The notes: generated by a model not told the origin, from the letters alone. A DNA stretch of 64,000 nt from JAHJQZ01 sp963676075 (GCA_963676075.2 CAXXNZ010000004.1:248001-312000), one strand, 5' to 3'; shown: positions 1 to 8,931, numbered from the stretch's first letter. Numbers and translations: made by a program.

Positions 1-431
1 TGTTCGTGCAAATGATCGGCGAGACTGACTTTCGAAGCAACATAGGCGTCGATATCGGGTTGTTCGCCCACCGCGCCGCCCTCTGCCGACATACGACCAG
101 TCTGGGTCGACGGTTCCGAGCCATTCTGTTCGGGAAAGATATCGGAGGCTTCCGAATCAAACGCCGCGGCCATCGATTCGGCGGTGCCGATCGATTCGCC
201 CTGCTCATAGACGTCCATGTCCTCGCGCGGGGCAACCTCGGGTTCCGGTTCGGGCAGTTCGCTGTCGCTCGACTCGTCACGCTCGAGCAGCGGATTGCGC
301 TCGAGCTCGGCATCGACAAAGGCATTGAGCTCGAGATGGCTCAATTGCAGCAGCCGGATCGACTGCATCAGCTGCGGCGTCAGCGACAGGGTCTGCGACT
401 GCCGATATTCGAGGCGCGGCCCAAGTGCCAT
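1..431 (-). CDS. rpoN: RNA polymerase sigma-54 factor RpoN, N-terminal part (cut by window edge)
   Basis: Reading the minus strand from the ATG at 431 gives MALGPRLEYRQSQTLSLTPQ, followed by LMQSIRLLQLSHLELNAFV and ERNPLLE. This is the Gln/Leu-rich activator-interacting region I that opens every sigma-54 protein. An acidic stretch rich in Glu, Asp and Ser follows (region II). The frame stays open to base 1, so about 143 residues are present and the core-binding, HTH and RpoN-box parts lie outside the window. RpoN directs RNA polymerase to -24/-12 promoters that need enhancer-binding ATPases. Its position after lptC-lptA-lptB is standard in Hyphomicrobiales. A second ATG a few bases upstream is in another frame. 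The 281-bp gap to lptB holds a palindromic element (618-669) and probably the promoter. Confidence 0.93.
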   Translation of the reverse strand, partial: MALGPRLEYRQSQTLSLTPQLMQSIRLLQLSHLELNAFVDAELERNPLLERDESSDSELPEPEPEVAPREDMDVYEQGESIGTAESMAAAFDSEASDIFPEQNGSEPSTQTGRMSAEGGAVGEQPDIDAYVASKVSLADHLHE

Positions 432-617
432 GTGTTTCACTCATCCGATCGGACTGACGGCCAAGTTGACCAGGACAGGGCGATAATTGCAGCAATCGGC
501 GCCACAAACAAGTTCCGTGCCAATCTCTTGATTAACCGCGTCCTTGCACGCTTTAGTGACAGGCGTTCCGGTGGTGGTATCCGGACCGAGGTCTGGTGAG
601 ACCGACGCTCTACCGTG

Positions 618-669
618 TTTCCAGCAAAATTGGAGACCGGTTTTGCGGCTCGAAAACGCGAAAAAACAA
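618..669. repeat. Intergenic palindromic element, copy 1
   Basis: In the lptB-rpoN gap the arms CAAAA (625-629) and TTTTG (641-645) flank an 11-nt spacer ending in ACCGG. They are followed by CGGCTCGAAAACGCG and an AAAACAA tail. Outer GTTT and AAAC can also pair. Two related elements occur at 44929-44979 and 10330-10366, with the same 11-nt spacer but different, still complementary arms. I read it as a dispersed palindromic repeat; whether it acts as DNA or RNA is unknown. Confidence 0.55.
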
Positions 670-712
670 AAGATTAGGTCGCTTCCGCGTTTCCGCGAAA
701 CATTGAAACGAT

Positions 713-1462
713 CTAGAGCTGGAAATCGTCACCGAGGTAGATTCGCCGCGCCTCGCGGTCGGCGGCGATGATCTCCGGCTTGCCCTGCACCATCACCTTG
801 CCCTCGTAGATGAGATAGGCGCGGTCGACGAGACGCAGTGTCTCGTGAACGTTGTGGTCGGTGATCAGAACGCCTATACCGCGCTGCGTCAGCTGGCGCA
901 CAAGTCCCTTGATATCGGCAACTGCGATCGGGTCGATGCCGGCGAACGGCTCGTCGAGCAGCATGAACACCGGATCTGCGGCCAGTGCCCGGGCGATTTC
1001 GACCCGTCGCCTTTCGCCGCCGGAAAGGGCCAGCGCATTTGCGTGACTGAGGTGGGAGATTGAGAATTCGTCCAGCAGCGCCTCGAGCCGCGCAGTGCGC
1101 GCCTTGCGTGAGCGGACATGGCCTTCAAGCACGGCAAGGATATTGTCCCTGACACTCATGCCGCGGAAGATAGACGGTTCCTGCGGCAGATAGCCGATGC
1201 CGAGTTGACCGCGCTGGAACAGCGGCAGCTTGGTGATCTTGCGGCCATCGAGCAGCACGTCGCCGCTATCGGGCCGGACCAGCCCCATGATGATGGTGAA
1301 AACCGTCGTCTTGCCGGCCCCGTTCGGACCGAGCAGCCCCACTGCCTCGCCACGTCTGACGGCGATACCGACATCGCGCACCACCTCGCGCTTGCCGAAT
1401 CGCTTGGCGAGCGAATGCGCAACCAGCCAGTCAGTGTGATCGAAACCGTCCGCTTCGGTCAT
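713..1462 (-). CDS. lptB: LPS export ABC transporter ATP-binding protein LptB
   Basis: LptB is the cytoplasmic ATPase of the LptBFGC complex that extracts LPS from the inner membrane and drives it over the LptA bridge. The 249-residue protein has Walker A GPNGAGKT (45-52), signature LSGGE (146-150), Walker B FMLLDE (166-171) and the switch His203. PLFQRGQLGIGYLPQEPSIF in the Q-loop region is typical of LptB rather than of branched-chain amino-acid ATPases. The gene overlaps lptA by 4 nt (ATGA), so translation is probably coupled. Confidence 0.96.
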   Translation of the reverse strand: MTEADGFDHTDWLVAHSLAKRFGKREVVRDVGIAVRRGEAVGLLGPNGAGKTTVFTIIMGLVRPDSGDVLLDGRKITKLPLFQRGQLGIGYLPQEPSIFRGMSVRDNILAVLEGHVRSRKARTARLEALLDEFSISHLSHANALALSGGERRRVEIARALAADPVFMLLDEPFAGIDPIAVADIKGLVRQLTQRGIGVLITDHNVHETLRLVDRAYLIYEGKVMVQGKPEIIAADREARRIYLGDDFQL

Positions 1463-1914
1463 GGGTTGAAAACCCCGGTCACCCGGCCACCATCTTTCTG
1501 CACAAACTCGGTGGTGTTGGCGTTGAAGTCGACGCGCAATTGCTCACCGGTCACCCGACCCGACGCGCTTGTCGCCACGACGTCGCCGGTCACCAGCATG
1601 ACTTTTTTCTTAGGGTCATAAACACCGCGCCTGCCGGTCACACGCTGTTCGGGCGTGACGATCACCAGGTTGCCGGCGGCAATCAGGCTCTCGATGTCCG
1701 ACGCGCCGCCAGCGCCGTAATGCACCTCTACGGTGTTGGCATCGATGGTCGTTGTGCCCTGCACAACGACGACATTGCCCGAAAAGGTCGCCAGGCTGGC
1801 GCCTTCTTCGACAACGAACCTGTCGGCGGTGACACGCACCTTGTCCTCCGCCAGTGCAGGCAGCGCGGCCAACGTCAGTCCAAGCGCGATAACCATGCCG
1901 AGCACAGGCTTCAT
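1459..1914 (-). CDS. lptA: Periplasmic LPS bridge protein LptA
   Basis: From the ATG at 1914 the protein has 151 residues and opens with a Sec signal peptide (hydrophobic residues 5-20, cleavage near ALA-ED at 22-23). The rest is an OstA/LptA beta-jellyroll domain: DNVEVHY-like strands, GNLVIVTPEQRVTGRRGVYD, then VTGEQLRVDFN. LptA forms the periplasmic filament carrying LPS from LptC to LptD. The open frame extends 52 codons upstream into lptC, but the signal peptide and the ATGA overlap with the lptC stop fix the start at 1914. Confidence 0.92.
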   Translation of the reverse strand: MKPVLGMVIALGLTLAALPALAEDKVRVTADRFVVEEGASLATFSGNVVVVQGTTTIDANTVEVHYGAGGASDIESLIAAGNLVIVTPEQRVTGRRGVYDPKKKVMLVTGDVVATSASGRVTGEQLRVDFNANTTEFVQKDGGRVTGVFNP

Positions 1915-2549
1915 TGCGTCGTCTCCGAGCCGGGCGTTTCGAGCGTCACGCCCTGCATGTCCCATTGGTTGTCTGCGCCATACATGACAAGAGATTTCGC
2001 CAAAAGTCTGGTGCCGTCGGCGAAGGTAATATCGGCGCCACCGCGGGCCGTGATGATCTGGGCACCCCAATCGGCATGGGCATTGTGCAAAATTGCGTGT
2101 GTTTTGCGCGAATCGATCACCTCGGCCACACCCGGCACCTCTACGGTTCCGGCGATAAGGTTATAGCGCGCATTTTTGGCTTTGGCCGTGAAACTGACGC
2201 CGTCGGGCCGGGTGACCTCAAGCGTCGCTGTCCCCAATTCGATGATATCGGCATTGGAGACCTCGGCGCTCGCCGTTTCGGCAACAACAGAATATCTGAG
2301 GCCCGCTTCGGTGACACCTTGATAGCGCGGCGTATCGATCACCAGCCGGTTGCGGTCGAGATGAATACCGCTGACGCCATAGTCGCGCGCCATGTTGGCG
2401 ATCACAATCTGCACCACGAGAAATGCAAAGATCAGGATCCCGGCCAACGGCACCAGAAAGCGCAGCAGTCCGACAATCCGGTTGCGGCGCCCGAGCCGTT
2501 GATAAAGTCCGGCCCGGAAGGCCGGATTGGCCAGGGTCTGATCGTGCAT
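1911..2549 (-). CDS. lptC: LPS export system protein LptC
   Basis: The product has 212 residues with one N-terminal membrane anchor (about residues 29-50) and a periplasmic LptC/OstA-like domain. LptC docks LptA to the LptBFG transporter. The start at 2549 is chosen because it overlaps the nrnC stop in an ATGA and gives the usual short cytoplasmic tail; an upstream in-frame ATG at 2582 would add 11 residues. C-terminal features include GTVEVPGVAEV and GADITFADGTRLLAKSL. It is probably co-transcribed nrnC-lptC-lptA-lptB. Confidence 0.88.
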   Translation of the reverse strand: MHDQTLANPAFRAGLYQRLGRRNRIVGLLRFLVPLAGILIFAFLVVQIVIANMARDYGVSGIHLDRNRLVIDTPRYQGVTEAGLRYSVVAETASAEVSNADIIELGTATLEVTRPDGVSFTAKAKNARYNLIAGTVEVPGVAEVIDSRKTHAILHNAHADWGAQIITARGGADITFADGTRLLAKSLVMYGADNQWDMQGVTLETPGSETTQ

Positions 2550-3163
2550 CAGGAATGGGCGAAGATATCGATTTCGGGCCAACCGGCGAGGTCGAGCTCG
2601 GCACGGGTCGGCAGGAAGTCAAAGCACTTTTGCGCCAGCTCGGCCCGGCCTTCGCGCTCGAGCATGCGATCCAGATGCCGCTTGAGATCGTGCAGGTACA
2701 ACACATCCGAAGCAGCATAATCGAGCTGCGCATCGATGAGCTTATCCGCGCCCCAGTCCGAACTCTGCTGCTGTTTGGAGATGTCGACACCAAGCAACTC
2801 GCGGGCGAGGTCCTTCAATCCGTGCCGGTCGGTATAGGTGCGGATCAGCTTGGAGGCGATCTTGGTGCAATAGACCGGGCTCACCTCAATGCCGAAGCGA
2901 TTGCGTAGCGCGGCAATGTCGAAGCGGGCAAAATGGAAAATCTTGGTGCGGTTGGGGTCGGTCAGGAGCTTTTCCAGATTGGGCGCGCGCGTCTGATCCT
3001 TGGCGATCTGGACAACGTCGGCGCTGCCGTCGCCGGGCGAGAGCTGAACCACGCACAACCGGTCGCGGCTGGTCACCAGCCCCATCGTCTCGGTGTCGAT
3101 GGCCACCTCGCGGCCATAAAGGGAAAGATCGGGCAGATCGCCCTTGTGAAAGCGCGTGGCCAT
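2549..3163 (-). CDS. nrnC: NrnC-type 3'-5' oligoribonuclease (DEDDy nanoRNase)
   Basis: The 204-residue protein is a stand-alone DEDDy exonuclease domain without the HRDC domains of classical RNase D. Visible catalytic residues are D23 and E25 (AIDTETMGL), D82 (FHFARFDIAAL) and Y149/D153 (LDYAASDVLYL). The size and domain content match alphaproteobacterial NrnC, which degrades dinucleotides and nanoRNA and replaces Orn. Automatic annotation often calls it ribonuclease D. It opens the run that continues into lptC. A divergent 151-bp gap separates it from the serine-hydrolase remnant. Confidence 0.85.
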   Translation of the reverse strand: MATRFHKGDLPDLSLYGREVAIDTETMGLVTSRDRLCVVQLSPGDGSADVVQIAKDQTRAPNLEKLLTDPNRTKIFHFARFDIAALRNRFGIEVSPVYCTKIASKLIRTYTDRHGLKDLARELLGVDISKQQQSSDWGADKLIDAQLDYAASDVLYLHDLKRHLDRMLEREGRAELAQKCFDFLPTRAELDLAGWPEIDIFAHS

Positions 3164-3314
3164 GGATTTGCCTTTACAAGTCTTGGAAGCGGCTAGTGTG
3201 ATGCCACAGCGTTAAGACTATGGAAAGGGTAGACACACCTAGGTTTTGTGATGATGCGTGCCTGCCGGAGCGGCCAGGCCGGCGCGAAGAGTCATCCAAA
3301 CATGGATTTTGTGT

Positions 3315-3746
3315 ATGAATCGTCTGTCTACGACCATGCTTGCGTCGAGCCTTCTCCTGTTTGGAAGCCACACGGCGTTTGCCACCGACCTCGATCAGCT
3401 GGTCGTCGACTATCTCGACGAGAGCCAACTGACAGGTATCAGCATTGCCCTTGCCGACGGCGCAGAGATCGAGACGGCAAGCGCCGGCTATCTCGATATC
3501 GACCAAGCCGTCCCGGCCGAACTGGTCGACGAGATGACGACCGGATCGAACGTTGAGCCAGCCTACGGGCTCGGCATCAGCGTCGAAACGGATGACGGTG
3601 GAAAATGGTATGGCCATACCGGCGGCGTCGACGGCTTCGAGGTCGACTTCCGCTACTATCCGGAACGGGGTCTGACGCTGGCCTATGCCGCCAATGGCTC
3701 GACCGATTCGGAAGTCAGCCTGCTTGAACATGCCGCCGAGCAGTGA
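3315..3746 (+). pseudogene. Remnant of a secreted beta-lactamase-fold serine hydrolase with the catalytic core deleted
   Basis: The 143-residue frame starts with a good signal peptide (residues about 5-24, cleavage near AFA-TD). Next comes a fragment resembling the N-terminus of class C beta-lactamase/serine hydrolases (QLTGISIALADGAEIETAS). At about residue 80 it jumps straight to the C-terminal part: YGLGISVETDDGGKWYGHTG, which contains the HTGG box, then YYPERGLTLAYAANG. The SxxK and YxN active-site boxes, normally 50-200 residues into the domain, are absent, and the protein is about 200 residues too short. I infer an in-frame internal deletion. The frame is still open, so a short secreted product is possible. 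Confidence 0.6.
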
Positions 3747-3825
3747 TCGGTCTTTGCGTCAGGAAGGCAGACCGGCTCACGAAAGAGCAACGCGGCAAGA
3801 GCCCGGAACCGGGATCAAAAACACA

Positions 3826-3855
3826 AAAGGCTCGGCCGTTTCCGGCTGAGCCTTT
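3826..3855 (-). terminator. Rho-independent terminator of tRNA-Ala
   Basis: A 13-bp stem (3826-3838 with 3843-3855, one G-T pair) closes a 4-nt loop. On the minus strand it is followed by a T-rich run. It lies 10 bases after the tRNA CCA end. Confidence 0.75.
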
Positions 3856-3865
3856 GGGTTCGGAA

Positions 3866-3941
<76 letters not shown>

Positions 3942-4091
3942 ATTTCCGTATTCAGGTGCCCGGCGGGCCGGGCGGTGTGGCCACTTGGGGGTGACCGATC
4001 GGCGCGAAACCTATTCAAGGGTTACGCACAAAGCAAGCAGGAAATTGCGGGGCGAGACCAATTCGCACGCCCCCCTGCAAACCCGGGCGTT

Positions 4092-4478
4092 TTAGACGTC
4101 GTCGTCGTCGTCCTTGACGGTGAAATCGATGTCGTCATCGTCATCATCGTCTTCTTCCAGGAAGACATCGGCGTCGTCTCCGCCCAGTTCGTCATCGACT
4201 TCGACATCCTCGACATCGGGGATATCGTCGCCTTCTTCTTCCTCTTCGGCTTCGTCGAGGGAGATGACCTCGGCACCGGCCTCAACCGCTGCCTTGTCGA
4301 CGACCTCGGCCACTTCCTCTTCCTTCTTTTCCGCCACAGCGCGCACCGGCGGCTTGACCGCGGTCAGCACGAAGGCCTTGCCGCAACTCGGGCAAAGGAT
4401 CGGGTCACGATTGAGATCGTAGAATTTTGTACCGCAATAAAGGCACTGTCGCTTGGTGCCACGCTCGAGACTGCCCAC
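4092..4478 (-). CDS. TIGR02300 / FYDLN acid-domain protein
   Basis: The 128-residue protein begins with a small zinc-ribbon-like module: C12 and C15 (CLYC), the family-naming FYDLN at 19-23, then C29 and C32 (CPSC). The second half is extremely acidic and ends in runs of Asp (EEDDDDDDDIDF, KDDDDDV). The family is restricted to alphaproteobacteria, normally sits beside aroA-cmk-rpsA, and has no assigned biochemical role. Here it is divergent from cmk across 216 bp. A zinc-binding adaptor with a nucleic-acid-mimicking tail would be inference only. Confidence 0.9.
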   Translation of the reverse strand: MGSLERGTKRQCLYCGTKFYDLNRDPILCPSCGKAFVLTAVKPPVRAVAEKKEEEVAEVVDKAAVEAGAEVISLDEAEEEEEGDDIPDVEDVEVDDELGGDDADVFLEEDDDDDDDIDFTVKDDDDDV

Positions 4479-4694
4479 GATGTTACCTCTTGGTTCTTCC
4501 GCGTCAGGCGGGCGCGCCGCCGGAAACTTCGCAGTCGGTTAGAGGACAATTGCGGCTGGTGTCAAACTCAAAATCCATAGATATCTACAGGCCTGTCTGT
4601 TCGGTCCCCAATGCCAGAGCACACCGGCATTGGCGCATGCGGGCGCCTCATGGTATCGGAACCGCCGGATCAGGGCGGAAATGGGGGCAGGAAA

Positions 4695-5333
4695 GTGATT
4701 ATTGCAGTGGACGGTCCCGCCGGTGCGGGAAAGGGAACACTGGCCAGTGATCTCGCGCGCCACTACGCCCTGCCCTACCTCGATACCGGCTTGATCTACC
4801 GGGCAGTTGCGCGCGCCTGGGCCCCGTTCGCCCGAAACGCCGACGCCCCCGACAAGGCGATCGCGCTGGCCGGCGCGCTCGATGTTTCCGCCATCGATCC
4901 CGAAGGTCTCGGCTCGGCTGAAATAGGACAGCTCGCTTCCGAGGTCAGCGCCATTGCCGAGGTGCGCGCGGCATTGTTCCGCCACCAGCGCGATTTTGCC
5001 ACACGCGCTGAAGGTGCGGTTCTCGACGGCCGCGATATCGGCACTGTCATCTGTCCGGAGGCCGACGTGAAGCTTTTCGTCACCGCCTCGCCCGAAGTCC
5101 GGATGGAACGTCGCGCGCGCCAGCTCGAACTGAAGGGCGAGACCGTCGACCGGGCAGCTTTGCTCAAAAACATCAAGGAACGCGATAACCGCGACATGAA
5201 CCGGGCCACCGCTCCGCTCAGGCCGGCAGCGGATGCACACTTGCTCGACACCTCGGAAATGGATATAGAAGCCGCACTCCGCGCAGCCATCGCGATCGTC
5301 GATGGGTCTATTGCGCGCAAGTCGGGGCTCTAG
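4695..5333 (+). CDS. cmk: Cytidylate kinase
   Basis: Cmk phosphorylates CMP/dCMP to the diphosphates. The P-loop GPAGAGKGT lies at residues 7-15 counted from the GTG at 4695. LDTGLIYRAVA, LDGRDIGTVICPEADVKLF and ERDNRDMNRATAPL are family blocks for CMP binding and the lid. I chose the GTG start because family members begin directly with (M)IIAIDGP and the GTG has GGCAGGAA just upstream; ATGs at 4611 and 4650 would add 28 or 15 unconserved residues. Length from GTG is 212 residues, usual for the family. rpsA follows. The aroA gene usually found before cmk is absent. Confidence 0.9.
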   Translation: MIIAVDGPAGAGKGTLASDLARHYALPYLDTGLIYRAVARAWAPFARNADAPDKAIALAGALDVSAIDPEGLGSAEIGQLASEVSAIAEVRAALFRHQRDFATRAEGAVLDGRDIGTVICPEADVKLFVTASPEVRMERRARQLELKGETVDRAALLKNIKERDNRDMNRATAPLRPAADAHLLDTSEMDIEAALRAAIAIVDGSIARKSGL

Positions 5334-5541
5334 AGTCCCAAAACCAAACTTGCGCCCCTGAGACCGACACGACGTTCCTCCGGCCAATTGGACCGGGCTT
5401 TGGGCGGCGGAGAAATGATCAATCGGCTACCAATGACGCTTCGCGCCTGAATGCGCCGGGCCTTCCCTTTTGAACGGGAACGGAACGGGGCCGGGTCTCA
5501 TTGGTTGCCTTGAAGCATCCCCCGGCGCAACAGGAAAATAT

Positions 5542-7242
5542 ATGGCTCAGCCAGACGTAACCATGGAAGACTTCGAAGCCCTTTTGATGAACTCCTTTGT
5601 CGATGCGGAACCCCTTGAGGGCACCGTCGTCAAGGGCAAGGTCATCGCCATCGAGAACGACCTCGCCATCGTCGATGTCGGTCTCAAGACCGAAGGCCGC
5701 GTGCCCCTCAAGGAGTTCGGCGCCGCCGGCCGCGAAGGCGGCATCGAGGTCGGTTCCGAAGTCGAGGTCTATGTTGACCGCGTCGAGAACGCCATGGGCG
5801 AAGCGGTTCTGTCGCGCGAGAAGGCTCGCCGCGAAGAGAGCTGGGTTCGCCTGGAAGCCAAGTACGAGAAGAACGAAAAGGTTGAAGGCGTCATCTTCAA
5901 CCAGGTCAAGGGCGGTTTCACCGTCGACCTCGACGGCGCCGTTGCCTTCCTGCCGCGTTCCCAGGTCGACATCCGTCCGATCCGCGACATCGGCCCGCTG
6001 ATGAACGTCCCGCAGCCCTTCCAGATCCTCAAGATGGACAAGCGCCGCGGCAATATCGTCGTTTCGCGCCGCTCCATCCTTGAAGAGAGCCGCGCCGAAC
6101 AGCGTTCCGAGATCGTGCAGCAGCTCGAAGAGGGCCAGGTGGTCGACGGCGTGGTCAAGAACATCACCGATTACGGTGCGTTCGTTGACCTCGGCGGCAT
6201 CGACGGTCTGCTGCACGTCACCGATATCGCCTGGCGCCGGGTCAATCACCCGACCGAGGTGCTCAATATCGGCGAGACCATCAAGGTGCAGATCATCCGC
6301 ATCAACCAGGAAAGCCACCGCATCTCGCTCGGCATGAAGCAGCTGCAGTCCGATCCGTGGGATGGCATCGAAGCCAAGTACCCGACCGCTGCCAAGTTTG
6401 TCGGCCGCGTGACCAACATCACCGACTACGGCGCCTTCGTCGAACTGGAGCCGGGCATCGAAGGCCTGATCCACGTTTCCGAGATGAGCTGGACCAAGAA
6501 GAACGTCCATCCGGGCAAGATCGTTTCGACCTCCCAGGAAGTCGAAGTGATGATCCTCGAGGTCGATCCGGACAAGCGCCGCATCTCGCTCGGTCTCAAG
6601 CAGACCCTGGCCAATCCGTGGGACAGCTTCGCCGAGAAGCACCCGATCGGTTCGACCGTCGAAGGCGAAGTCAAGAACAAGACCGAGTTCGGCCTGTTCA
6701 TCGGCCTCGATGGCGATGTCGACGGCATGGTTCACCTCTCCGACCTCGACTGGCACCGCCAGGGCGAGGAAGCGCTCGAGGACTACAACCGTGGCGATCA
6801 GGTCAAGGCCAAGGTGCTCGACGTCGATATCGAGAAGGAACGCATCTCGCTCGGCATCAAGCAGCTGGCGTCTGACGCCGCGGCCGATGCGGCCGACAGC
6901 GCCGGCGTCCGCAAGGGCTCGGTGGTGACCTGCACGGTCACCCAGGTCAATGACGGCGGCATCGAGGTGGAAGTCGGCGAGACCGGCATGACCGCCTTCA
7001 TCCGTCGCTCCGATCTTTCCCGCGACCGCACCGAACAGCGTCCGGAACGTTTCGCCGTCGGCGAAAAGGTCGACGTGCGCGTCACCCAGTTCGACCGCAA
7101 GACGCACCGTATTGCCGTCTCCATCAAGGCGCTAGAAATCGCCGAGGAGAAGGAAGCCGTTGCCGCTTACGGGTCCTCGGATTCGGGTGCATCGCTCGGC
7201 GACATTCTCGGCGCCGCGCTCAAGGATCGCGAAGGCAACTAG
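5542..7242 (+). CDS. rpsA: 30S ribosomal protein S1
   Basis: The 566-residue protein contains six S1 (OB-fold) repeats. They are recognisable from recurring blocks such as GVVKNITDYGAFVDLGGIDG, GRVTNITDYGAFVELEPGIE and GEVKNKTEFGLFIGLDGDVD, each followed by RISLGxKQ. Domains 1-2 bind the ribosome and 3-6 bind mRNA leaders. The ATG at 5542 is preceded by AGGA at 8 nt and starts MAQPDVTMEDFEALL, a typical rhizobial S1 N-terminus; the frame opens 24 codons earlier without conserved sequence. A long antisense frame over this gene is a codon-bias shadow. Confidence 0.97.
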   Translation: MAQPDVTMEDFEALLMNSFVDAEPLEGTVVKGKVIAIENDLAIVDVGLKTEGRVPLKEFGAAGREGGIEVGSEVEVYVDRVENAMGEAVLSREKARREESWVRLEAKYEKNEKVEGVIFNQVKGGFTVDLDGAVAFLPRSQVDIRPIRDIGPLMNVPQPFQILKMDKRRGNIVVSRRSILEESRAEQRSEIVQQLEEGQVVDGVVKNITDYGAFVDLGGIDGLLHVTDIAWRRVNHPTEVLNIGETIKVQIIRINQESHRISLGMKQLQSDPWDGIEAKYPTAAKFVGRVTNITDYGAFVELEPGIEGLIHVSEMSWTKKNVHPGKIVSTSQEVEVMILEVDPDKRRISLGLKQTLANPWDSFAEKHPIGSTVEGEVKNKTEFGLFIGLDGDVDGMVHLSDLDWHRQGEEALEDYNRGDQVKAKVLDVDIEKERISLGIKQLASDAAADAADSAGVRKGSVVTCTVTQVNDGGIEVEVGETGMTAFIRRSDLSRDRTEQRPERFAVGEKVDVRVTQFDRKTHRIAVSIKALEIAEEKEAVAAYGSSDSGASLGDILGAALKDREGN

Positions 7243-7258
7243 CCTAGCGCAACACTTC

Positions 7259-7283
7259 GGGTCCGCGCCACCGGCGCGGACCC
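7259..7283 (+). terminator. Stem-loop after rpsA
   Basis: GGGTCCGCGCC and GGCGCGGACCC form a perfect 11-bp stem with a 3-nt loop, 17 nt after the rpsA stop. There is no T-run, so it may be a processing or stability hairpin rather than a true intrinsic terminator. Confidence 0.5.
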
Positions 7284-7397
7284 TCCCGAACGCGGTACTC
7301 CAGAGTGGTGACGCGTTCGATCTGGAAAAGCACCCACACACCATCCATCGGCGGGCGGGCGTTTTCCTGAACAGGCTCTGAGGACGGAGCGAATCTG

Positions 7398-7952
7398 ATG
7401 CGGGTCACCAACGTCGAATGGCGCGGCATGACCGGGTTCGACCTCGCCGAGGTTGAGCGGGTCGCAGGTGTCGTGCATCCAGGCTATTTCGAATCGCGCG
7501 AAGTCCTGGCCGAACGCCAGGCGCTTTACCGCGATGGCGCCTATGTTCTCGAAGTGGGCGAAAAGATCTCCGGCTATGTGCTGAGCCATCCCTGGCGGTT
7601 CGGCGAAGCACCGGCGCTCAATGCCCTGGTCGGCAGCCTGCCTGAAGATCCCGACACCTATTACATCCACGACATCGCGCTGATGCCCCTGACCCGCAAG
7701 GTCGGCGCCGCCAGCCAGATGATCGACGGGTTAATCAAGCACGCCATCGCCGGCGGCTACCCGAGCATCAGCCTGATCGCTGTCAACAATTCCATTCCGT
7801 TCTGGTCAAAATTCGGATTTGCCGTCGAAGACGTCGATGGGCTGGTGCAAAAACTTCTGACCTATGATAGCGACGCACGTTACATGGTACGCTGGATCGA
7901 CCGCGACGAAGTAACGGCCACTCGGGCCCTGCGCTATCCGGAAAATGACTGA
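7398..7952 (+). CDS. GNAT-family N-acetyltransferase
   Basis: The 184-residue product is a single GNAT domain. The acceptor/CoA core is visible as YYIHDIALMPLTRKVGAASQ (motif A-like, with an R-K-V-G-A-A loop in place of the classic RGxGxG). It is followed by SISLIAVNNSIPFWSKFGF, the motif-B signature in which an Asn precedes a F/Y-W-x-x-x-G-F helix. The substrate is not predictable. The last 8 bases overlap the start of sppA, suggesting co-translation with the protease gene. Confidence 0.85.
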   Translation: MRVTNVEWRGMTGFDLAEVERVAGVVHPGYFESREVLAERQALYRDGAYVLEVGEKISGYVLSHPWRFGEAPALNALVGSLPEDPDTYYIHDIALMPLTRKVGAASQMIDGLIKHAIAGGYPSISLIAVNNSIPFWSKFGFAVEDVDGLVQKLLTYDSDARYMVRWIDRDEVTATRALRYPEND

Positions 7953-8892
7953 ACAGACAGAACGCGCCCACACCATACCCGCCACACGCGCCCTGCGGCG
8001 CGGGCGTTTCCGTTGGCGCGTCGCCACCTTCCTCGTCTTTGCCCTTTTGATCCTAGCGCTTGTCGGGCGTTTTGCCCTGCCCGGCGGCGGCGAGACCGAT
8101 CACATCGCCCGTCTCGTGGTCAATGGCACCATTGCCACCGACCCGGCCCGGCTTGAGGCCATCACCCGCATGGCCGAGGACGACAACGTCAAGGCGGTCA
8201 TCGTGGCCATCAACTCGCCGGGCGGCACCACCGCCGGCGGCGAGGAGCTTTACGAAGCGCTAACCAAGCTTCGGGAAAGAAAGCCGGTCGTCGTCACCAT
8301 CGCCGAGCTCGGCGCCTCAGCCGCCTACATGACGGCGGTCGCCGGCAACCGCATTTTCGCACGCAACCTGTCGATCGTTGGCTCGATCGGCGTTTATTAC
8401 GCCCATGTCGATGCCGGAAAATTGATGCGTAACATTGGCGTCGATTTCCAGAAGGTGCAGACCGGCCCGCTCAAGGCAGAGCCTGACATCGACGACCCCT
8501 TGGCCGGCGAAGTGCGCCAGTCTCTTCAAGGCCTGGTCAACGACAGCTATCAGTGGTTCGTCGACGTCGTCGCCGCGCGCCGCGGCATTCACCGTAACGA
8601 CGTTTTGAGCTTGGCCGACGGACGAATCCTGACCGGTCGCCAGGCCATCGCAGCCGGTCTGGTCGACGAAGCGGGTGGCGAGGCCGAGGCCATCGCCTGG
8701 CTCGACGACCAGTTCAAGGTTGATCCCGACCTGAAGGTTGTTACCCACTATCCATTTCCAGAGAACGAGCTCAAACAGCTGTTGCGGCTGACCGGCAGCA
8801 GTGCCTTGTCCATGATCGGACTCGGCAATACCGGCACCATGGCGCTTGACGGGCTGGTCTCGCTTTGGCAGGCTGAAAACCTTGCTGATTAA
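7945..8892 (+). CDS. sppA: Signal peptide peptidase SppA, short (36K-type) form
   Basis: SppA is a membrane-anchored serine protease of the S49 family that degrades leftover signal peptides. The protein has 315 residues with one N-terminal transmembrane helix (about 26-44) and a single protease domain, as in the short bacterial form. Nucleophile Ser125 sits in ELGASAAYMTA, the general base Lys177 in TGPLKAEP. SPGGT (91-95) is the oxyanion loop region. The gene overlaps the GNAT by 8 nt and is followed by ihfB after 39 nt, an arrangement conserved in Hyphomicrobiales. Confidence 0.94.
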   Translation: MTEQTERAHTIPATRALRRGRFRWRVATFLVFALLILALVGRFALPGGGETDHIARLVVNGTIATDPARLEAITRMAEDDNVKAVIVAINSPGGTTAGGEELYEALTKLRERKPVVVTIAELGASAAYMTAVAGNRIFARNLSIVGSIGVYYAHVDAGKLMRNIGVDFQKVQTGPLKAEPDIDDPLAGEVRQSLQGLVNDSYQWFVDVVAARRGIHRNDVLSLADGRILTGRQAIAAGLVDEAGGEAEAIAWLDDQFKVDPDLKVVTHYPFPENELKQLLRLTGSSALSMIGLGNTGTMALDGLVSLWQAENLAD

Positions 8893-8931
8893 CGGCTTTC
8901 CGCAATCGGGTGCCGTTATTGGAGGGCACAT

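Noticed and set aside
5419..7107. A 562-codon minus-strand frame over rpsA
   Set aside because: It mirrors the S1 repeats of the real gene and has no recognisable family; shadow frame.
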